This document shows positions 7,465-16,155 of a stretch of 64,000 bases of DNA, in pieces. The stretch's first letter is position 1; each line of letters begins with the position of its first letter. Position numbers and translations under genes: made by a program. The notes beneath the pieces were generated by a model that saw only the letters and a list, made by a program, of their open reading frames with translations, was not told where the DNA came from and searched no databases. Origin of the DNA: Ligilactobacillus salitolerans. Its GTDB lineage: Bacteria; Bacillota; Bacilli; Lactobacillales; Lactobacillaceae. The stretch spans positions 58,236-122,235 of the forward strand of contig NZ_BFFP01000002.1 in the NCBI RefSeq assembly GCF_003864415.1, given 5' to 3'.

Positions 7465-8328
7465 TTATTTGTACCATTTATAGTTGTCCAAGATCTGCTG
7501 CGCTTGACTAGCTGATTGCGCACTGACCATCTGATTGACCGTCGTTTGCAAGTTGTCTAAGCGCCCATTCAAGACGCTGTATAAAATCCCGGTCTGTTGC
7601 GTTTGATTATCTAACTGCTGTTTCAAGTTAGCCAATGATTGAGAAACTTGCTGCATTTGGGTCACGTATTGCTGCCGGTACCCTTCTTCGTCCTTCTGAT
7701 AATTTTTCAAGGAGCTTTTTAATGTCCGGTAGTTTGCTCTTAACTCATTGATTTGAGAGGTTGCGGTGTCTAATTCATCCCCCAACGAATCGTTTTGACG
7801 TTGCAGTTCGCCGATCCTGTTTCCTTGATCTGCAACCTGCTGACGCGTCTGGTAATAACTAATACCAGTCCAGATCAGATAAATTGCCAGCAATGCAGCC
7901 GCCAAATAAAGTACCTTTTTGACCCAGCCCTTTTTCTTTTTTGGTGCCTTTTTAGGCGCTGCTTTTTTCTCAGCGGCAGCAGGCTGAGCGTGTTTGGTCG
8001 CATGGTTTGTTTCTTGCCCGGAATTACTCTCTCGTCTGAGCGGTTGTTGGGCTTGTACGGCACTTCTTGCTGCAGTAATTTTAACCGTAATTTGTTGTAA
8101 TGGTTCCAAACTGCCTGTATCATCCACGATTGCAATATTGGCCGAATAAAGGCCCGGCTGTCCAAACGAAACATCGGCCATGTTCACCAGCAATTTGCTC
8201 GTGAGGTCCTGACCAGACTGGGCATCGCTGGCGTGTGCACCAGTCACATGTAAGATATCTTCACCAGTCAAAGCTGTTTTGGTATCGATCGTAATAAAAT
8301 CTTTTGTCACCGTTAATTGTGGTCTCAT
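7465..8328 (-). CDS. Single-pass membrane protein with Ig-like N-terminus and coiled-coil C-terminus
   Basis: A 287-residue protein of unknown function. Residues 1-90 form an all-beta region resembling bacterial Ig-like domains of surface proteins (VTGAHASDAQSGQDLTSKLL, then FGQPGLYSANIAIVDDTG). A Lys/Ala/Pro-rich linker ends in KKAPKKKKGWVKK. One membrane helix follows (about 135-155), then a Gln/Leu/Asn-rich coiled coil of roughly 120 residues. The Lys cluster before the helix predicts an N-in, C-out topology, placing the Ig-like domain in the cytoplasm, which is odd for that fold. No signal peptide. The third codon ATG (8328) is preferred from its spacing to AGGGGTGG. Possibly cotranscribed with the MetE-like gene. 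Confidence 0.65.
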   Translation of the reverse strand: MRPQLTVTKDFITIDTKTALTGEDILHVTGAHASDAQSGQDLTSKLLVNMADVSFGQPGLYSANIAIVDDTGSLEPLQQITVKITAARSAVQAQQPLRRESNSGQETNHATKHAQPAAAEKKAAPKKAPKKKKGWVKKVLYLAAALLAIYLIWTGISYYQTRQQVADQGNRIGELQRQNDSLGDELDTATSQINELRANYRTLKSSLKNYQKDEEGYRQQYVTQMQQVSQSLANLKQQLDNQTQQTGILYSVLNGRLDNLQTTVNQMVSAQSASQAQQILDNYKWYK

Positions 8329-8411
8329 GTCCATCCACCCCTAATTTGAAGAACTTTGTTTATTCAATTCTAGCTGAAACAGTCATCCAAAACAAACACC
8401 ATCCACTAAAT

Positions 8412-10586
8412 CTAAGTGAAATCAAATTGCAGCTTCTGATCTTTTAGCACTAATTTAGCGGCAAATTTCTTGCCGGTTTTTTTGGATGTAAATCCTTTTA
8501 AAAGCCTTGTTTTCCCTGTAATCAGCAAGGCTTTAACGGCAGTCTGAGGAATAGTCTTGCTGCTCCATTTCTTGGGTAAAGTAAATTTACACGGGGCAGC
8601 CGCACGATAATTACTGCAGCCGTAAAATTTACCCTTATCAACGATCTGACCTTCATGGCACACCGGACACGTTCCCATGACGACCTTACTATTACCAGCA
8701 GCTGGTTGAACCATTTCCTTTCTGCTGATAACGGCTTGTTTCAGCTCGGCATTAGCTTGCAGCTGCTGGGGAACTTCCTCCAGCATTTTGCCGATGAATT
8801 GCTGGATCTGATGTAAAAAGTTAGCTTGCGTCCGCTGATTTTGACCAATTTGTTTCAAGGCGGTTTCCCACTTAGCGGTCATTTCCGGGCTGGTGAGCAA
8901 AGGCTCGGATTCCACGGCTTGGCAAAGCGTCATCCCTTGTGCTGTCACATGAAGTTGATTTTTCTGCGTGATCAAATACTTGCGCTTTTTCAAAACCTCC
9001 AAGATATTAGCCCTAGTCGCCTCAGTCCCGATCCCCTCTGTATCTTTCAAAATCGCTTGCGCCTGCTCGTCATCCAAAGTTTTGCCGGCTGTTTTCATCG
9101 CGGTGATCAGTGTTCCTTCGGTAAAGGCTTTCGGCGGCTGTGTCATTTTCTGGACACTTTTGACATCTGCGCTGACCTTTTGACCTTGCTCAACCTCTGG
9201 GAGAGTCTGTGTCTGATTTTTGCTGTTCTGCTCGTCTTTAGCAAATAAAAGTTTCCAACCCGGCTTTAAGGGGATTTTCCCCACAGCTTTAAAATCAGCC
9301 TGTCCAACACGAGTTATGATCGTTGTTTCCTGGTATTCATACGGCTGAGCAAACATCGCTAAAGTCGTGCGCAAAACGAGATCATAGATCTTTTTTTGCA
9401 AGCTGGGCAACGCTTCAAGTTTAGCCTTGGTGGGAACTTTTTTGGTCATGATAATAGCATGATGTTCCTGAACTCTGGCACCATTCACATATCTTGCTTG
9501 AGCTTGAGTGCGATTCAGAACTGCTTGAGACGCGGCTATTGTCTGATATTTGCTTAAATTTTGCACTAAATAGGCAAACTCTTTTTCTGTGATATAGTTA
9601 CAGTCTGTCCGTGGATAAGTTAGGAGCTTGTCTTCATAAAGTGCTTGGACGGCTTTTAAGGTCTGGCTGGCACTGACATGGAAACGCCGGTTGACCTCAC
9701 TTTGGAGGCTCGATAAGGAAAAGAGCCGCGGACTGGCAATTTTTTTATTCTGTTTTTGGACACTGCGGATCACCCCAGGCTGAGGTCCTGCCACTACATT
9801 TTTGGACCGCGTCCAGTCTTGCAATTCATTTTCATTTTTAAAGCGCCGATTGGGCTCTAACTGGGCGGTGAAATGAGCCGTTTGGGCTGCAACCTTTGCC
9901 TGCAATTCTAAATAGGGTTCTGATTGAAAGTTTTTGATGGATAAGTCACGTTGATAGACCATGTACAAAGTCGGCGTCTGGACTCTTCCGATCGAATAGA
10001 CTCCTGCTGCACCGACTTTGCGTAATAACAGACTATACAAAGGACTGCCATTCATTCCGATCAGCCAGTCGCTGATTTGACGCGTTTGTGCTTCCTGATA
10101 AGCGGGATAATAATCCCAGCCAGGACGTAAATTCATCAAACCGTCTCGAATTGCTTCAGGTTCCAAAGAGTTGATCCAGAGTCGTTTCAGAGTTTTACTT
10201 TTCAGGTCGATTTTCGCTTGCTTCATGATCGACCAGGCAATATTTTCTCCCTCGCGGTCGCTGTCTGTCGCGATAATGATCGTATCTGCCTGTTTTAATA
10301 GCTCCCTAACCACGTTGAACTGTTTTCTTTTGTCAGCCGGAACAACAAACTTGTAGTGAGCAGGGAAAATAGGCAAATTTTTAAGCGACCATCTTTGATA
10401 TTTACGGTCATATTTGTCTGGGGTCGCCAACTCTACCAAGTGGCCGAAGCCAAAGGTGATCGTAGTGGCAGCCGGCAAAATCGAGTCGCTAACTTCATAA
10501 TAACCGGCTTTTTTAGTACTGTGGTGCAAAGCCTCGACGTAGGCTCTGGCTTGACTTGGCTTTTCCGCCAAAATAACTGTTGTCAT
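8412..10586 (-). CDS. topB: DNA topoisomerase III (type IA)
   Basis: A 724-residue type IA topoisomerase that relaxes negative supercoils and decatenates replication intermediates. The N-terminal TOPRIM domain has ILAEKPSQA (Glu8) and the acidic triad in TDSDREGE (Asp108, Asp110, Glu112). The catalytic tyrosine is Tyr324 in LLTYPRTDCNYIT. SIGRVQTPTLYMVYQRD is another family hallmark. A single C-terminal zinc-ribbon-like unit (CPVC...CSNY...C) and a short tail follow. Length matches Bacillus TopB (about 727). GGAGCAAGACAGG precedes the ATG. It is flanked by unrelated genes with no plasmid or ICE genes nearby, so it looks chromosomal. Confidence 0.95.
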   Translation of the reverse strand: MTTVILAEKPSQARAYVEALHHSTKKAGYYEVSDSILPAATTITFGFGHLVELATPDKYDRKYQRWSLKNLPIFPAHYKFVVPADKRKQFNVVRELLKQADTIIIATDSDREGENIAWSIMKQAKIDLKSKTLKRLWINSLEPEAIRDGLMNLRPGWDYYPAYQEAQTRQISDWLIGMNGSPLYSLLLRKVGAAGVYSIGRVQTPTLYMVYQRDLSIKNFQSEPYLELQAKVAAQTAHFTAQLEPNRRFKNENELQDWTRSKNVVAGPQPGVIRSVQKQNKKIASPRLFSLSSLQSEVNRRFHVSASQTLKAVQALYEDKLLTYPRTDCNYITEKEFAYLVQNLSKYQTIAASQAVLNRTQAQARYVNGARVQEHHAIIMTKKVPTKAKLEALPSLQKKIYDLVLRTTLAMFAQPYEYQETTIITRVGQADFKAVGKIPLKPGWKLLFAKDEQNSKNQTQTLPEVEQGQKVSADVKSVQKMTQPPKAFTEGTLITAMKTAGKTLDDEQAQAILKDTEGIGTEATRANILEVLKKRKYLITQKNQLHVTAQGMTLCQAVESEPLLTSPEMTAKWETALKQIGQNQRTQANFLHQIQQFIGKMLEEVPQQLQANAELKQAVISRKEMVQPAAGNSKVVMGTCPVCHEGQIVDKGKFYGCSNYRAAAPCKFTLPKKWSSKTIPQTAVKALLITGKTRLLKGFTSKKTGKKFAAKLVLKDQKLQFDFT

Positions 10587-10717
10587 CCTGTCTTGCTCCT
10601 TTGTTTGCCTTGCAGCTGCAGAAAATGAAATCCGAAATAATAACTAATTCAATTATACATCTTTTGCATTAATTCAAACATCGGTTCGCTTCCAATTTTT
10701 TCAAATTTAAAGCAGCT

Positions 10718-10752
10718 AAAAAAAGAATTTCCCCTTTTACAAAGAGAAATCC
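10718..10752 (-). terminator. Terminator after the M20 peptidase gene
   Basis: On the minus strand a 9-bp stem with two G-U pairs (GGATTTCTC with GGGGAAATTC) is followed by a T run, placed just after the stop of the peptidase gene. Confidence 0.75.
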
Positions 10753-10763
10753 TTTTTGCTGCC

Positions 10764-12104
10764 TTACTTGACAGCATATTTATTCAGCAATTGATACAAG
10801 AACCAGCTCCCATCGCGATAATCTTGCAGCCGGATATGTTCATTTGGAGCATGGGGTCCATTTCCACCGTAGCCGATCCCAATTTCAACCAGCGGGACAC
10901 CAAGTTCTTCCACAAACTGAGCTGCCGGACCGCTGCCAGCCGAGTTAGGGATCACTGTTGTATGTTCTGCACCATAAATTTCCTGGGCTGTTTCAATGTT
11001 CAGCTTGACGAACGGATCTTCCAGGGAAGTCCTAAAAGGCGGCTCGCCAATATTAAAGGTAATTTTGACATCTTCAAATCCATGCTGGTCCAAGTGTGCT
11101 CTGATCAAGTTAAAAATTTTACGCGGTTCTTGGTCTGGGACCAAACGACAGTCAAACTTAGCCAAAGCCCTTCTTGGGATCACGGTTTTAACGCCTGCGC
11201 CCTCGTACCCTGAACTCAGGCCGTTAATCGTCATCGTCGGGGTATTGATCAGAGCATAAGCTGGTTTGTCGGTCACGAACGGTCTTTTTAAGCCAAATTG
11301 TTCCTTGATCGCCTGCCCATTAAACTCCATTTCCTCAACTGCCTTTTGAGCCGCAGCTTCAAGCGGTTTAACATCATCATAAAAACCAGCGACCAAGACC
11401 TGTCCGGAAGCATCTTTGAGCGAATTCAAAGCCTGAACTAAGCGCCAAGCTGCGTTATCGGCGTAACTGGCAGTCGATGAATGCAGATCCTTTTCAGCCG
11501 TCTCGACTGTCATATCAAAGGAAACGACCCCCTTTAACCCGGCAGTGATCTGAAAGGCTTCGTTAGCATCCTTGCCGCCGCCCTCCCAGATACAAGCATC
11601 GGCTGCCAACTGTTCTTTGTGGGCATGGACATAATCTTGGATCGTGGGGCTGCCAACCTCCTCTTGTCCTTCGACCACGAATTTCATCTTAGAGGGCAAA
11701 CCGCCATTTTCTTGGTAATACTGGATAATTGCCAGCCGCGAGATCAGCTCCCCCTTATCGTCCGCCACCCCGCGGGCATATAATTTTCCAGCCCTTTCTG
11801 TTGGTTCAAACGGCTCAGATTCCCATTCATCTAAAGGTTCAGGCGGTTGAACATCATAGTGATTATAGAAGAGTACTGTTTTGTCACTGTGCCCGGCAAA
11901 TTCAGCATAAACGACCGGATTGCCGCCCAGCTCATGCCAGACTTCAACTTTTTTCGCGCCGACCTCTGCAAATTTATTTTTCAGCCAGTCGACGGTAGCA
12001 TCGATCCCAGTCCCTTGCGCTGAGACCCCCGGGATCCGCAGATAATCATAATACTCTGGTAAACGGTCCATCACATAGTCTTTAAATTGCTGTTCTTTTG
12101 TCAT
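10764..12104 (-). CDS. M20-family metallo-dipeptidase
   Basis: A 446-residue di-zinc peptidase of the M20/ArgE/DapE superfamily, closest in pattern to cytosolic nonspecific dipeptidases. Metal ligands are recognisable in order: His82 in NHYDVQ, the bridging Asp115 in RGVADDKG, the Glu pair 148-149 (EGQEEVGS) with the catalytic base, the EGGG segment, and the late His in GNGPHAPNEH. The dimerisation lid domain is intact between about 200 and 310. No signal peptide, so it works in the cytoplasm. AGGAGG lies 7 bases before the ATG. The stop of the OppA-like gene is 33 bases upstream with no terminator, so it is probably under the same T-box and would hydrolyse the imported peptides. Confidence 0.9.
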   Translation of the reverse strand: MTKEQQFKDYVMDRLPEYYDYLRIPGVSAQGTGIDATVDWLKNKFAEVGAKKVEVWHELGGNPVVYAEFAGHSDKTVLFYNHYDVQPPEPLDEWESEPFEPTERAGKLYARGVADDKGELISRLAIIQYYQENGGLPSKMKFVVEGQEEVGSPTIQDYVHAHKEQLAADACIWEGGGKDANEAFQITAGLKGVVSFDMTVETAEKDLHSSTASYADNAAWRLVQALNSLKDASGQVLVAGFYDDVKPLEAAAQKAVEEMEFNGQAIKEQFGLKRPFVTDKPAYALINTPTMTINGLSSGYEGAGVKTVIPRRALAKFDCRLVPDQEPRKIFNLIRAHLDQHGFEDVKITFNIGEPPFRTSLEDPFVKLNIETAQEIYGAEHTTVIPNSAGSGPAAQFVEELGVPLVEIGIGYGGNGPHAPNEHIRLQDYRDGSWFLYQLLNKYAVK

Positions 12105-12137
12105 TTATTGTCCTCCTCGTGTGTGGTAAATGTCACT

Positions 12138-13763
12138 TTATTTCCAATAAGCATTTTTATACTGAGCCCCGTTAAACAGCGAATACTTCAGACCGCCAAC
12201 TCCTTTGGCTGCCAATTTGCCCTCTGCTGGCTGGTACAACGGAACGACACCTTTAACTTCCATCAGTCGCTGATCAGCCGACTTCAAGGCTTGATAGCGT
12301 GCCTGACCGTCAGTTTGCTGTGCTTTAGTTAGGTCTGAGTCATATTTTTGATCAGTCCAGTTGGAGAAATTGACTGTGTTTCCCCCAGCAGCCAAGTTGA
12401 GGAAGTCTGCTGCATCGCCCCAATCGGAAGTCCATCCTAACAAGCTGATCTGAAACTTATTGGCAAATTCACGGTTGATGTGCTGTGCGTGCGGCAAAGA
12501 AGTTACGGTAACGTTCAGTCCTTTAAAGTCCTTTTCCGCTACTGACTGAATATAATCGCCAATGTGTTTATCTTCATCAGTGTCATCGATCATCAGATCC
12601 AAGGTCACATTCTTTTTGCCTTGCTCTTTTAAATACTTATTCCAATAGACTTTTGCCTGCTTAACATCAGTTGGAACTAAGTTTCCGATCTCAGCTGCCA
12701 TATCTTTACCGGTGACAGGTTCCTTTTGATTTCCCCGCGGGATCATACTCAAGGCCGGTTCTGAGCCGTCGCCTAAAACATTTTTAGTGATCGTCTTGCG
12801 ATTGATCACGTATGAGAATGCTTGGCGCAAGTCCTCAGAAGCCACTGACTGGTCCTTGGCATTGAAATAGAGATAATTCATCCGGTTGAGCAAGTGTTTG
12901 CGCATTTGCGGGTTATTTGCATTGCCTTTGACATATTGACCCGTTAAAGTTGCCTCTTGCAGTTTATTAGTTTTAAAGAGGTTGACCGCGGTGTTTTGTT
13001 CTTTGGTGACCTTAACTTTAATATTTTTGATCTTAACCTTCTTTGCGCCCCAATAATTAGGATCCTTAACATAATTCCAGGAAGTACTGGTTCCATTCCA
13101 ATTTTTGAGACGATAAGCCCCATTAGTCATCACTTTAGCTGAACTTGTGCCATACTTACTGCCGTATTTTTCGACCGTCGCTTTTTGCAAAGGATAAAAT
13201 GCGATGGCCGCTAAGTAATTAAACCAAGGTGTCTTGCGGGCTAAATTAATTTGGACAGTATGTTTATCAAGCGCCTTGATCCCCAGTCTGCTGCCTGGGA
13301 GCTTGCCACTCTGAACGGCGGTAAAGTTTTGCACGTTCTCATACGCTGAAACGTTTTGGGCGTTGGTTTTCGGATCTGCTATCCGGCGAAAGGCATACAC
13401 AAAATCTTGCGCGGTAACTGGAGTGCCATCGGCCCACTTCGCATCGTGTTTAAGCGGGATCGTATACCTTTTCCCGTCATTAGTCGGCTTGACCACTTTA
13501 GTTGCGACCCCAGGCACTATTTTTTGATTATTTTGATCAAAAGCATACAGACCTTCCATGACTTGTCGGATCATTGAACTACTATTGGTATCAGTCGACT
13601 TGTTGGGGTCGGCCGTCATTGGTTCGCTGGGCAGCATGACGTTCAGAGTTTTATTTTGCGTAGCAGCTTTACCTTGGTCTTGTTTTCCGCAACCCGCTAA
13701 AAGTAGGACAACACCACCTAATAAAATTACTCCACCCTTGATAGATCTACTCTTGACTTTCAT
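12138..13763 (-). CDS. Oligopeptide-binding lipoprotein (OppA-like, SBP family 5)
   Basis: A 541-residue extracellular solute-binding protein for peptides. The signal peptide ends in a lipobox LLLAGC (Cys25 would be lipidated). The mature part begins LNVMLPSEPMTADPNKSTDT, the usual family 5 start, then has the GLYAFDQNNQKIVPGVATKV and WADGTPVTAQDFVYAFRRI signatures. AAGGAG lies upstream of the ATG. No permease or ATPase genes are adjacent, so it must dock with an Opp core encoded elsewhere. A T-box leader sits immediately upstream and an M20 peptidase gene immediately downstream, so uptake and cleavage of peptides are likely induced when a specific tRNA is uncharged. Confidence 0.93.
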   Translation of the reverse strand: MKVKSRSIKGGVILLGGVVLLLAGCGKQDQGKAATQNKTLNVMLPSEPMTADPNKSTDTNSSSMIRQVMEGLYAFDQNNQKIVPGVATKVVKPTNDGKRYTIPLKHDAKWADGTPVTAQDFVYAFRRIADPKTNAQNVSAYENVQNFTAVQSGKLPGSRLGIKALDKHTVQINLARKTPWFNYLAAIAFYPLQKATVEKYGSKYGTSSAKVMTNGAYRLKNWNGTSTSWNYVKDPNYWGAKKVKIKNIKVKVTKEQNTAVNLFKTNKLQEATLTGQYVKGNANNPQMRKHLLNRMNYLYFNAKDQSVASEDLRQAFSYVINRKTITKNVLGDGSEPALSMIPRGNQKEPVTGKDMAAEIGNLVPTDVKQAKVYWNKYLKEQGKKNVTLDLMIDDTDEDKHIGDYIQSVAEKDFKGLNVTVTSLPHAQHINREFANKFQISLLGWTSDWGDAADFLNLAAGGNTVNFSNWTDQKYDSDLTKAQQTDGQARYQALKSADQRLMEVKGVVPLYQPAEGKLAAKGVGGLKYSLFNGAQYKNAYWK

Positions 13764-13832
13764 CCTGCCATCTCCTTTTAAAACACGACCTTGTCGGCAT
13801 GTTGTTAAATTTTTGCTAAATGATCGACCAAT

Positions 13833-14116
13833 AAAAAAAGCGCCCCCTCAAAGATATCTCTATCTTTGAAAGGGCGCGATCGCGCGGTACCACCTTTTTT
13901 TGCTGCACAAGCCTCACGGATAAACAGCTTAATGCTCTGCTGATCCGCACATGCTAACGGCTGTCACCGTGGCGGCCTACTCTAAGTTCAACCGTCAGCT
14001 CAAAAGGGAGTTTCCCGCCACATCATCTACTCGTTTCCATCTACCCGAGCTCTCTGCCAGATGACCATTTTGGTACTTGCTTTTTCAACGCTTTATATCA
14101 TCAATCATTTAATTGA
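13833..14116 (-). ncRNA. T-box leader (tRNA-sensing riboswitch) of the peptide-uptake unit
   Basis: On the minus strand the T-box sequence AGGTGGTACCGCG occurs at 13895-13883 and can form the antiterminator with the CCCTTT that follows. The competing terminator is a long stem (13840-13856 with 13861-13877) ending in a T run (13839-13833). About 220 bases upstream of the T-box form the stem I-III region. Stem I shows AGTA on the 5' side and GGGAAACTCCC on the 3' side, the expected specifier-loop pattern. Aligned to the glyQS layout (GAA-A-codon), the specifier would be CUC (Leu); a one-base shift would give ACU (Thr). Class is secure; tRNA identity is tentative. Confidence 0.93.
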
Positions 14117-14121
14117 ATTTA

Positions 14122-14149
14122 ATCTTAACATCATTTTTTAATATGTCAA
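14122..14149 (-). promoter_or_regulatory. Promoter of the T-box/OppA-like/M20 peptidase unit
   Basis: On the minus strand a perfect TTGACA (14149-14144) and TAAGAT (14127-14122) are 16 bases apart, placing the transcript start just before the T-box leader. Confidence 0.8.
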
Positions 14150-14673
14150 CCTGTTTTTTAACAATTACATTCTTACAATGTCAGGTCAGAACAGTCAATG
14201 TTTTCAACTTAAATCTGTCAACATGAAAATTTATCTGCTAAAAATAGCACCAAGCGCTAACCCCAGCATTATAAAACGGTTAGAGTAAGGATGCTGTTAG
14301 AGCTTCACTCATTTCAGCAAACTTCCCGCTCCGCATACCCTTGCACCTGCTTTAAAGTGAGCATTTTTCCCAAAATACAAATAAAATATTAATTTTAAGC
14401 TAGCTTTAAGCTTCCACCTTTATAGTAATAATTGTTCTAAGGTAGTTAGAACAAACCCAAACAATACTTCTCTTCGGAAAGTCCCCCATACTTGTCCGAA
14501 TACAGTTCACTCCAAGATAGTCCGGGATGTCCGCCCGGGCTATTTTTTTGCTCGAGTATTTCATTATCCGCGCCCAAATAGCATAAGAAGCAAAGCAGCA
14601 GTCCCTATGATCGATCTTTTCTTTTGAACTGAAATAATTTTTATATTTTACACAACTTATTTTCCAAAATCCC
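14150..14673. other. Intergenic region with nothing recognisable
   Basis: About 520 bases of AT-rich sequence separate the divergent T-box promoter and the lactate oxidase promoter. A 113-codon minus-strand frame inside it has no ribosome binding site and no protein-like composition, so I do not call it. No further promoter, RNA or repeat is supported. Confidence 0.4.
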
Positions 14674-14720
14674 TTGTAACCGGTTTCTAACTGTGCATAT
14701 AATATTAGTGTAGAACTAAT
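14674..14720 (+). promoter_or_regulatory. Lactate oxidase promoter with adjacent inverted repeat
   Basis: TTGTAA (14674-14679) and a perfect TATAAT (14698-14703) are 18 bases apart. Immediately after the -10 lies a perfect inverted repeat, ATTAGT-N5-ACTAAT (14704-14720), positioned where a repressor would block initiation. The binding protein is unknown. Confidence 0.7.
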
Positions 14721-14738
14721 TAAACAAATACAGTTCAA

Positions 14739-14792
14739 GATTCGCATCCGTCAATTACATATCACCGTCATGCGAATCTTTTGCTAGGGGGG
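14739..14792 (+). promoter_or_regulatory. Hairpin in the lactate oxidase 5' leader
   Basis: A perfect 9-bp stem (GATTCGCAT/ATGCGAATC, 22-base loop) is followed by TTTT and then, within 10 bases, by the ribosome binding site AGGGGGG (14786-14792). It may act as a weak attenuator, an mRNA stabiliser or a control of ribosome access. The loop holds two copies of CCGTC. Confidence 0.5.
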
Positions 14793-14800
14793 AAAGAATT

Positions 14801-15934
14801 ATGGCTTTTAAAACAAGCAGTGCAGAGGGTCCAGTTGATTTTATCAATACTTTTGATTTAGAAAAAATGGCGCAAAAAGTGATCCCTAAGGGGGCGTTCG
14901 GTTACATTGCCAGTGGTGCCGGCGACACATTTACCCTGCACGAAAATATTCGCTCCTTCAACCATAAATTGATCGTACCGCATACTCTCATGGACGTTGA
15001 AGAGCCCGAAACAAAGACAATATTTGCCGGCGAAAAGCTGACTGCACCGATGATCATGGCACCAGTCGCAGCTCACAAGCTGGCTAATGAACAAGGTGAA
15101 ACCGCCAGTGCCAAGGGTGTAGCTGACTTTGGTTCAATTTATACTCTTAGTTCCTACTCTTCGGTCGATTTGCCAGAAGTCACTGCTGCTCTGCATGGGG
15201 CACCCGAATGGTTCCAGTTTTATTTCAGCAAGGATAACGGGATCAACCGGCATATCATGGACCGCGTCAAAGAACAAGGGATCAAGGCGATCGTATTGAC
15301 TGCAGACGCGATGGTCGGGGGCAATCGCGAAACCGATGCCAGGAACAACTTCACCTTCCCTGTAACTTTACCGATCGTTCAAGAATACCTGCCAGACAGT
15401 GTCGGTAAAACGATGGATTATGTTTACAAATCAGCTAAGCAGAAGCTTTCCCCTAAAGACGTAGAATTCATCGCTGAATATTCTGGTTTGCCAGTTTATG
15501 TCAAAGGACCGCAAAGTAAAGAAGATGTTGATCGTGCCTTGTCAGCTGGAGCAGCCGGAATTTGGGTCTCCAACCATGGCGGCCGCCAACTAGACGGTGG
15601 TCCAGCAGCTTTTGATTCTTTACAAGAAGTTGCGCAAGCAGTGGATCACCGCGTACCAGTGATCTTTGATTCCGGGATCCGCCGCGGGCAGCACATCTTT
15701 AAAGCAATCGCTTCAGGGGCCGACTTGGTCGCTCTTGGCAGACCGGTGATCTACGGCTTAGGTCTTGGCGGGAGCGTTGGTGTCAAGCAAGTCTTCGAAA
15801 AACTGCAGGCTGAACTGAAACTTGTCATGCAGCTTGCCGGCACTCAGACTGTCGAAGATATCAAAAACTTCAATTTACGCGACAACCACTACGACCCAGC
15901 TTTTGACACCTCTCATGATCTGAAATTAGTCTGA
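14801..15934 (+). CDS. L-lactate oxidase (FMN-dependent alpha-hydroxyacid oxidase)
   Basis: A 377-residue TIM-barrel flavoenzyme converting L-lactate and O2 to pyruvate and H2O2. It closely follows Aerococcus lactate oxidase in pattern: GYIASGAGDTFTLHEN (Tyr35, substrate binding), MIMAPVAAHKLA, Tyr141 in WFQFYFSKD, VLTADA, and the catalytic His259 and Arg262 in SNHGGRQLDG. The late IFDSGIRRG and ALGRPVIYG bind the FMN phosphate. Length fits lactate oxidase (about 374) rather than membrane-bound lactate dehydrogenases, which have longer inserts. The leader has a strong promoter, an operator-like repeat and a hairpin. The gene is monocistronic, with a terminator after it. The pyruvate produced could feed the pyruvate oxidase encoded at 27.8-29.6 kb. 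Confidence 0.92.
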   Translation: MAFKTSSAEGPVDFINTFDLEKMAQKVIPKGAFGYIASGAGDTFTLHENIRSFNHKLIVPHTLMDVEEPETKTIFAGEKLTAPMIMAPVAAHKLANEQGETASAKGVADFGSIYTLSSYSSVDLPEVTAALHGAPEWFQFYFSKDNGINRHIMDRVKEQGIKAIVLTADAMVGGNRETDARNNFTFPVTLPIVQEYLPDSVGKTMDYVYKSAKQKLSPKDVEFIAEYSGLPVYVKGPQSKEDVDRALSAGAAGIWVSNHGGRQLDGGPAAFDSLQEVAQAVDHRVPVIFDSGIRRGQHIFKAIASGADLVALGRPVIYGLGLGGSVGVKQVFEKLQAELKLVMQLAGTQTVEDIKNFNLRDNHYDPAFDTSHDLKLV

Positions 15935-15962
15935 TTTCTGGTTATTTCACCAAGAAACATTT

Positions 15963-16012
15963 AAAAATCCTTGTCCACTGAGAAACATTGTCTCAGCGTA
16001 CAAGGATTTTTT
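15963..16012 (+). terminator. Terminator after lactate oxidase
   Basis: AAAATCCTTGT pairs with ACAAGGATTTT around an inner TGAGA/TCTCA stem, ending in a T run. The A run on the other side makes it potentially bidirectional. Confidence 0.88.
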
Positions 16013-16023
16013 ACTGATTTTTC

Positions 16024-16155
16024 AAATGGTTGCAGATCCGTTGAAGATGGAGCCAGTTAGGATCAGTCTGGCGCCATGTCAGCCGAAAATGGAACCGGAT
16101 GGAATCTGTCTGGTTCCAAGTCGGTCGAAGTTTGCTCCAAACTAAATCAGTCCGG
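16024..16155. repeat. Three degenerate units of a 42-bp-period hairpin repeat
   Basis: GTCTGG/GTCCGG landmarks recur at exactly 42-base steps (16066, 16108, 16150). Each unit has an internal inverted repeat, for example GGAACC..GGTTCC (16091-16116) and GGAGCCAG..CTGGCGCC (16049-16074). The array lies between the lactate oxidase terminator and the end of the APC permease gene. The period and hairpin layout equal those of the repeats at 32.5 and 54.1 kb, although the sequence differs. A 66-codon minus-strand frame through it consists of 14-residue repeats and is judged a by-product. Confidence 0.65.

Noticed and set aside
8412-10586. Integrated element marker because topB often sits on plasmids or ICEs
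   Set aside because: No relaxase, integrase or conjugation genes are near, and length and context fit a chromosomal TopB.
14406-14747. 113-codon minus-strand frame before the lactate oxidase gene
   Set aside because: It overlaps the strong lactate oxidase promoter and leader hairpin, lacks a ribosome binding site and does not look like a folded protein.
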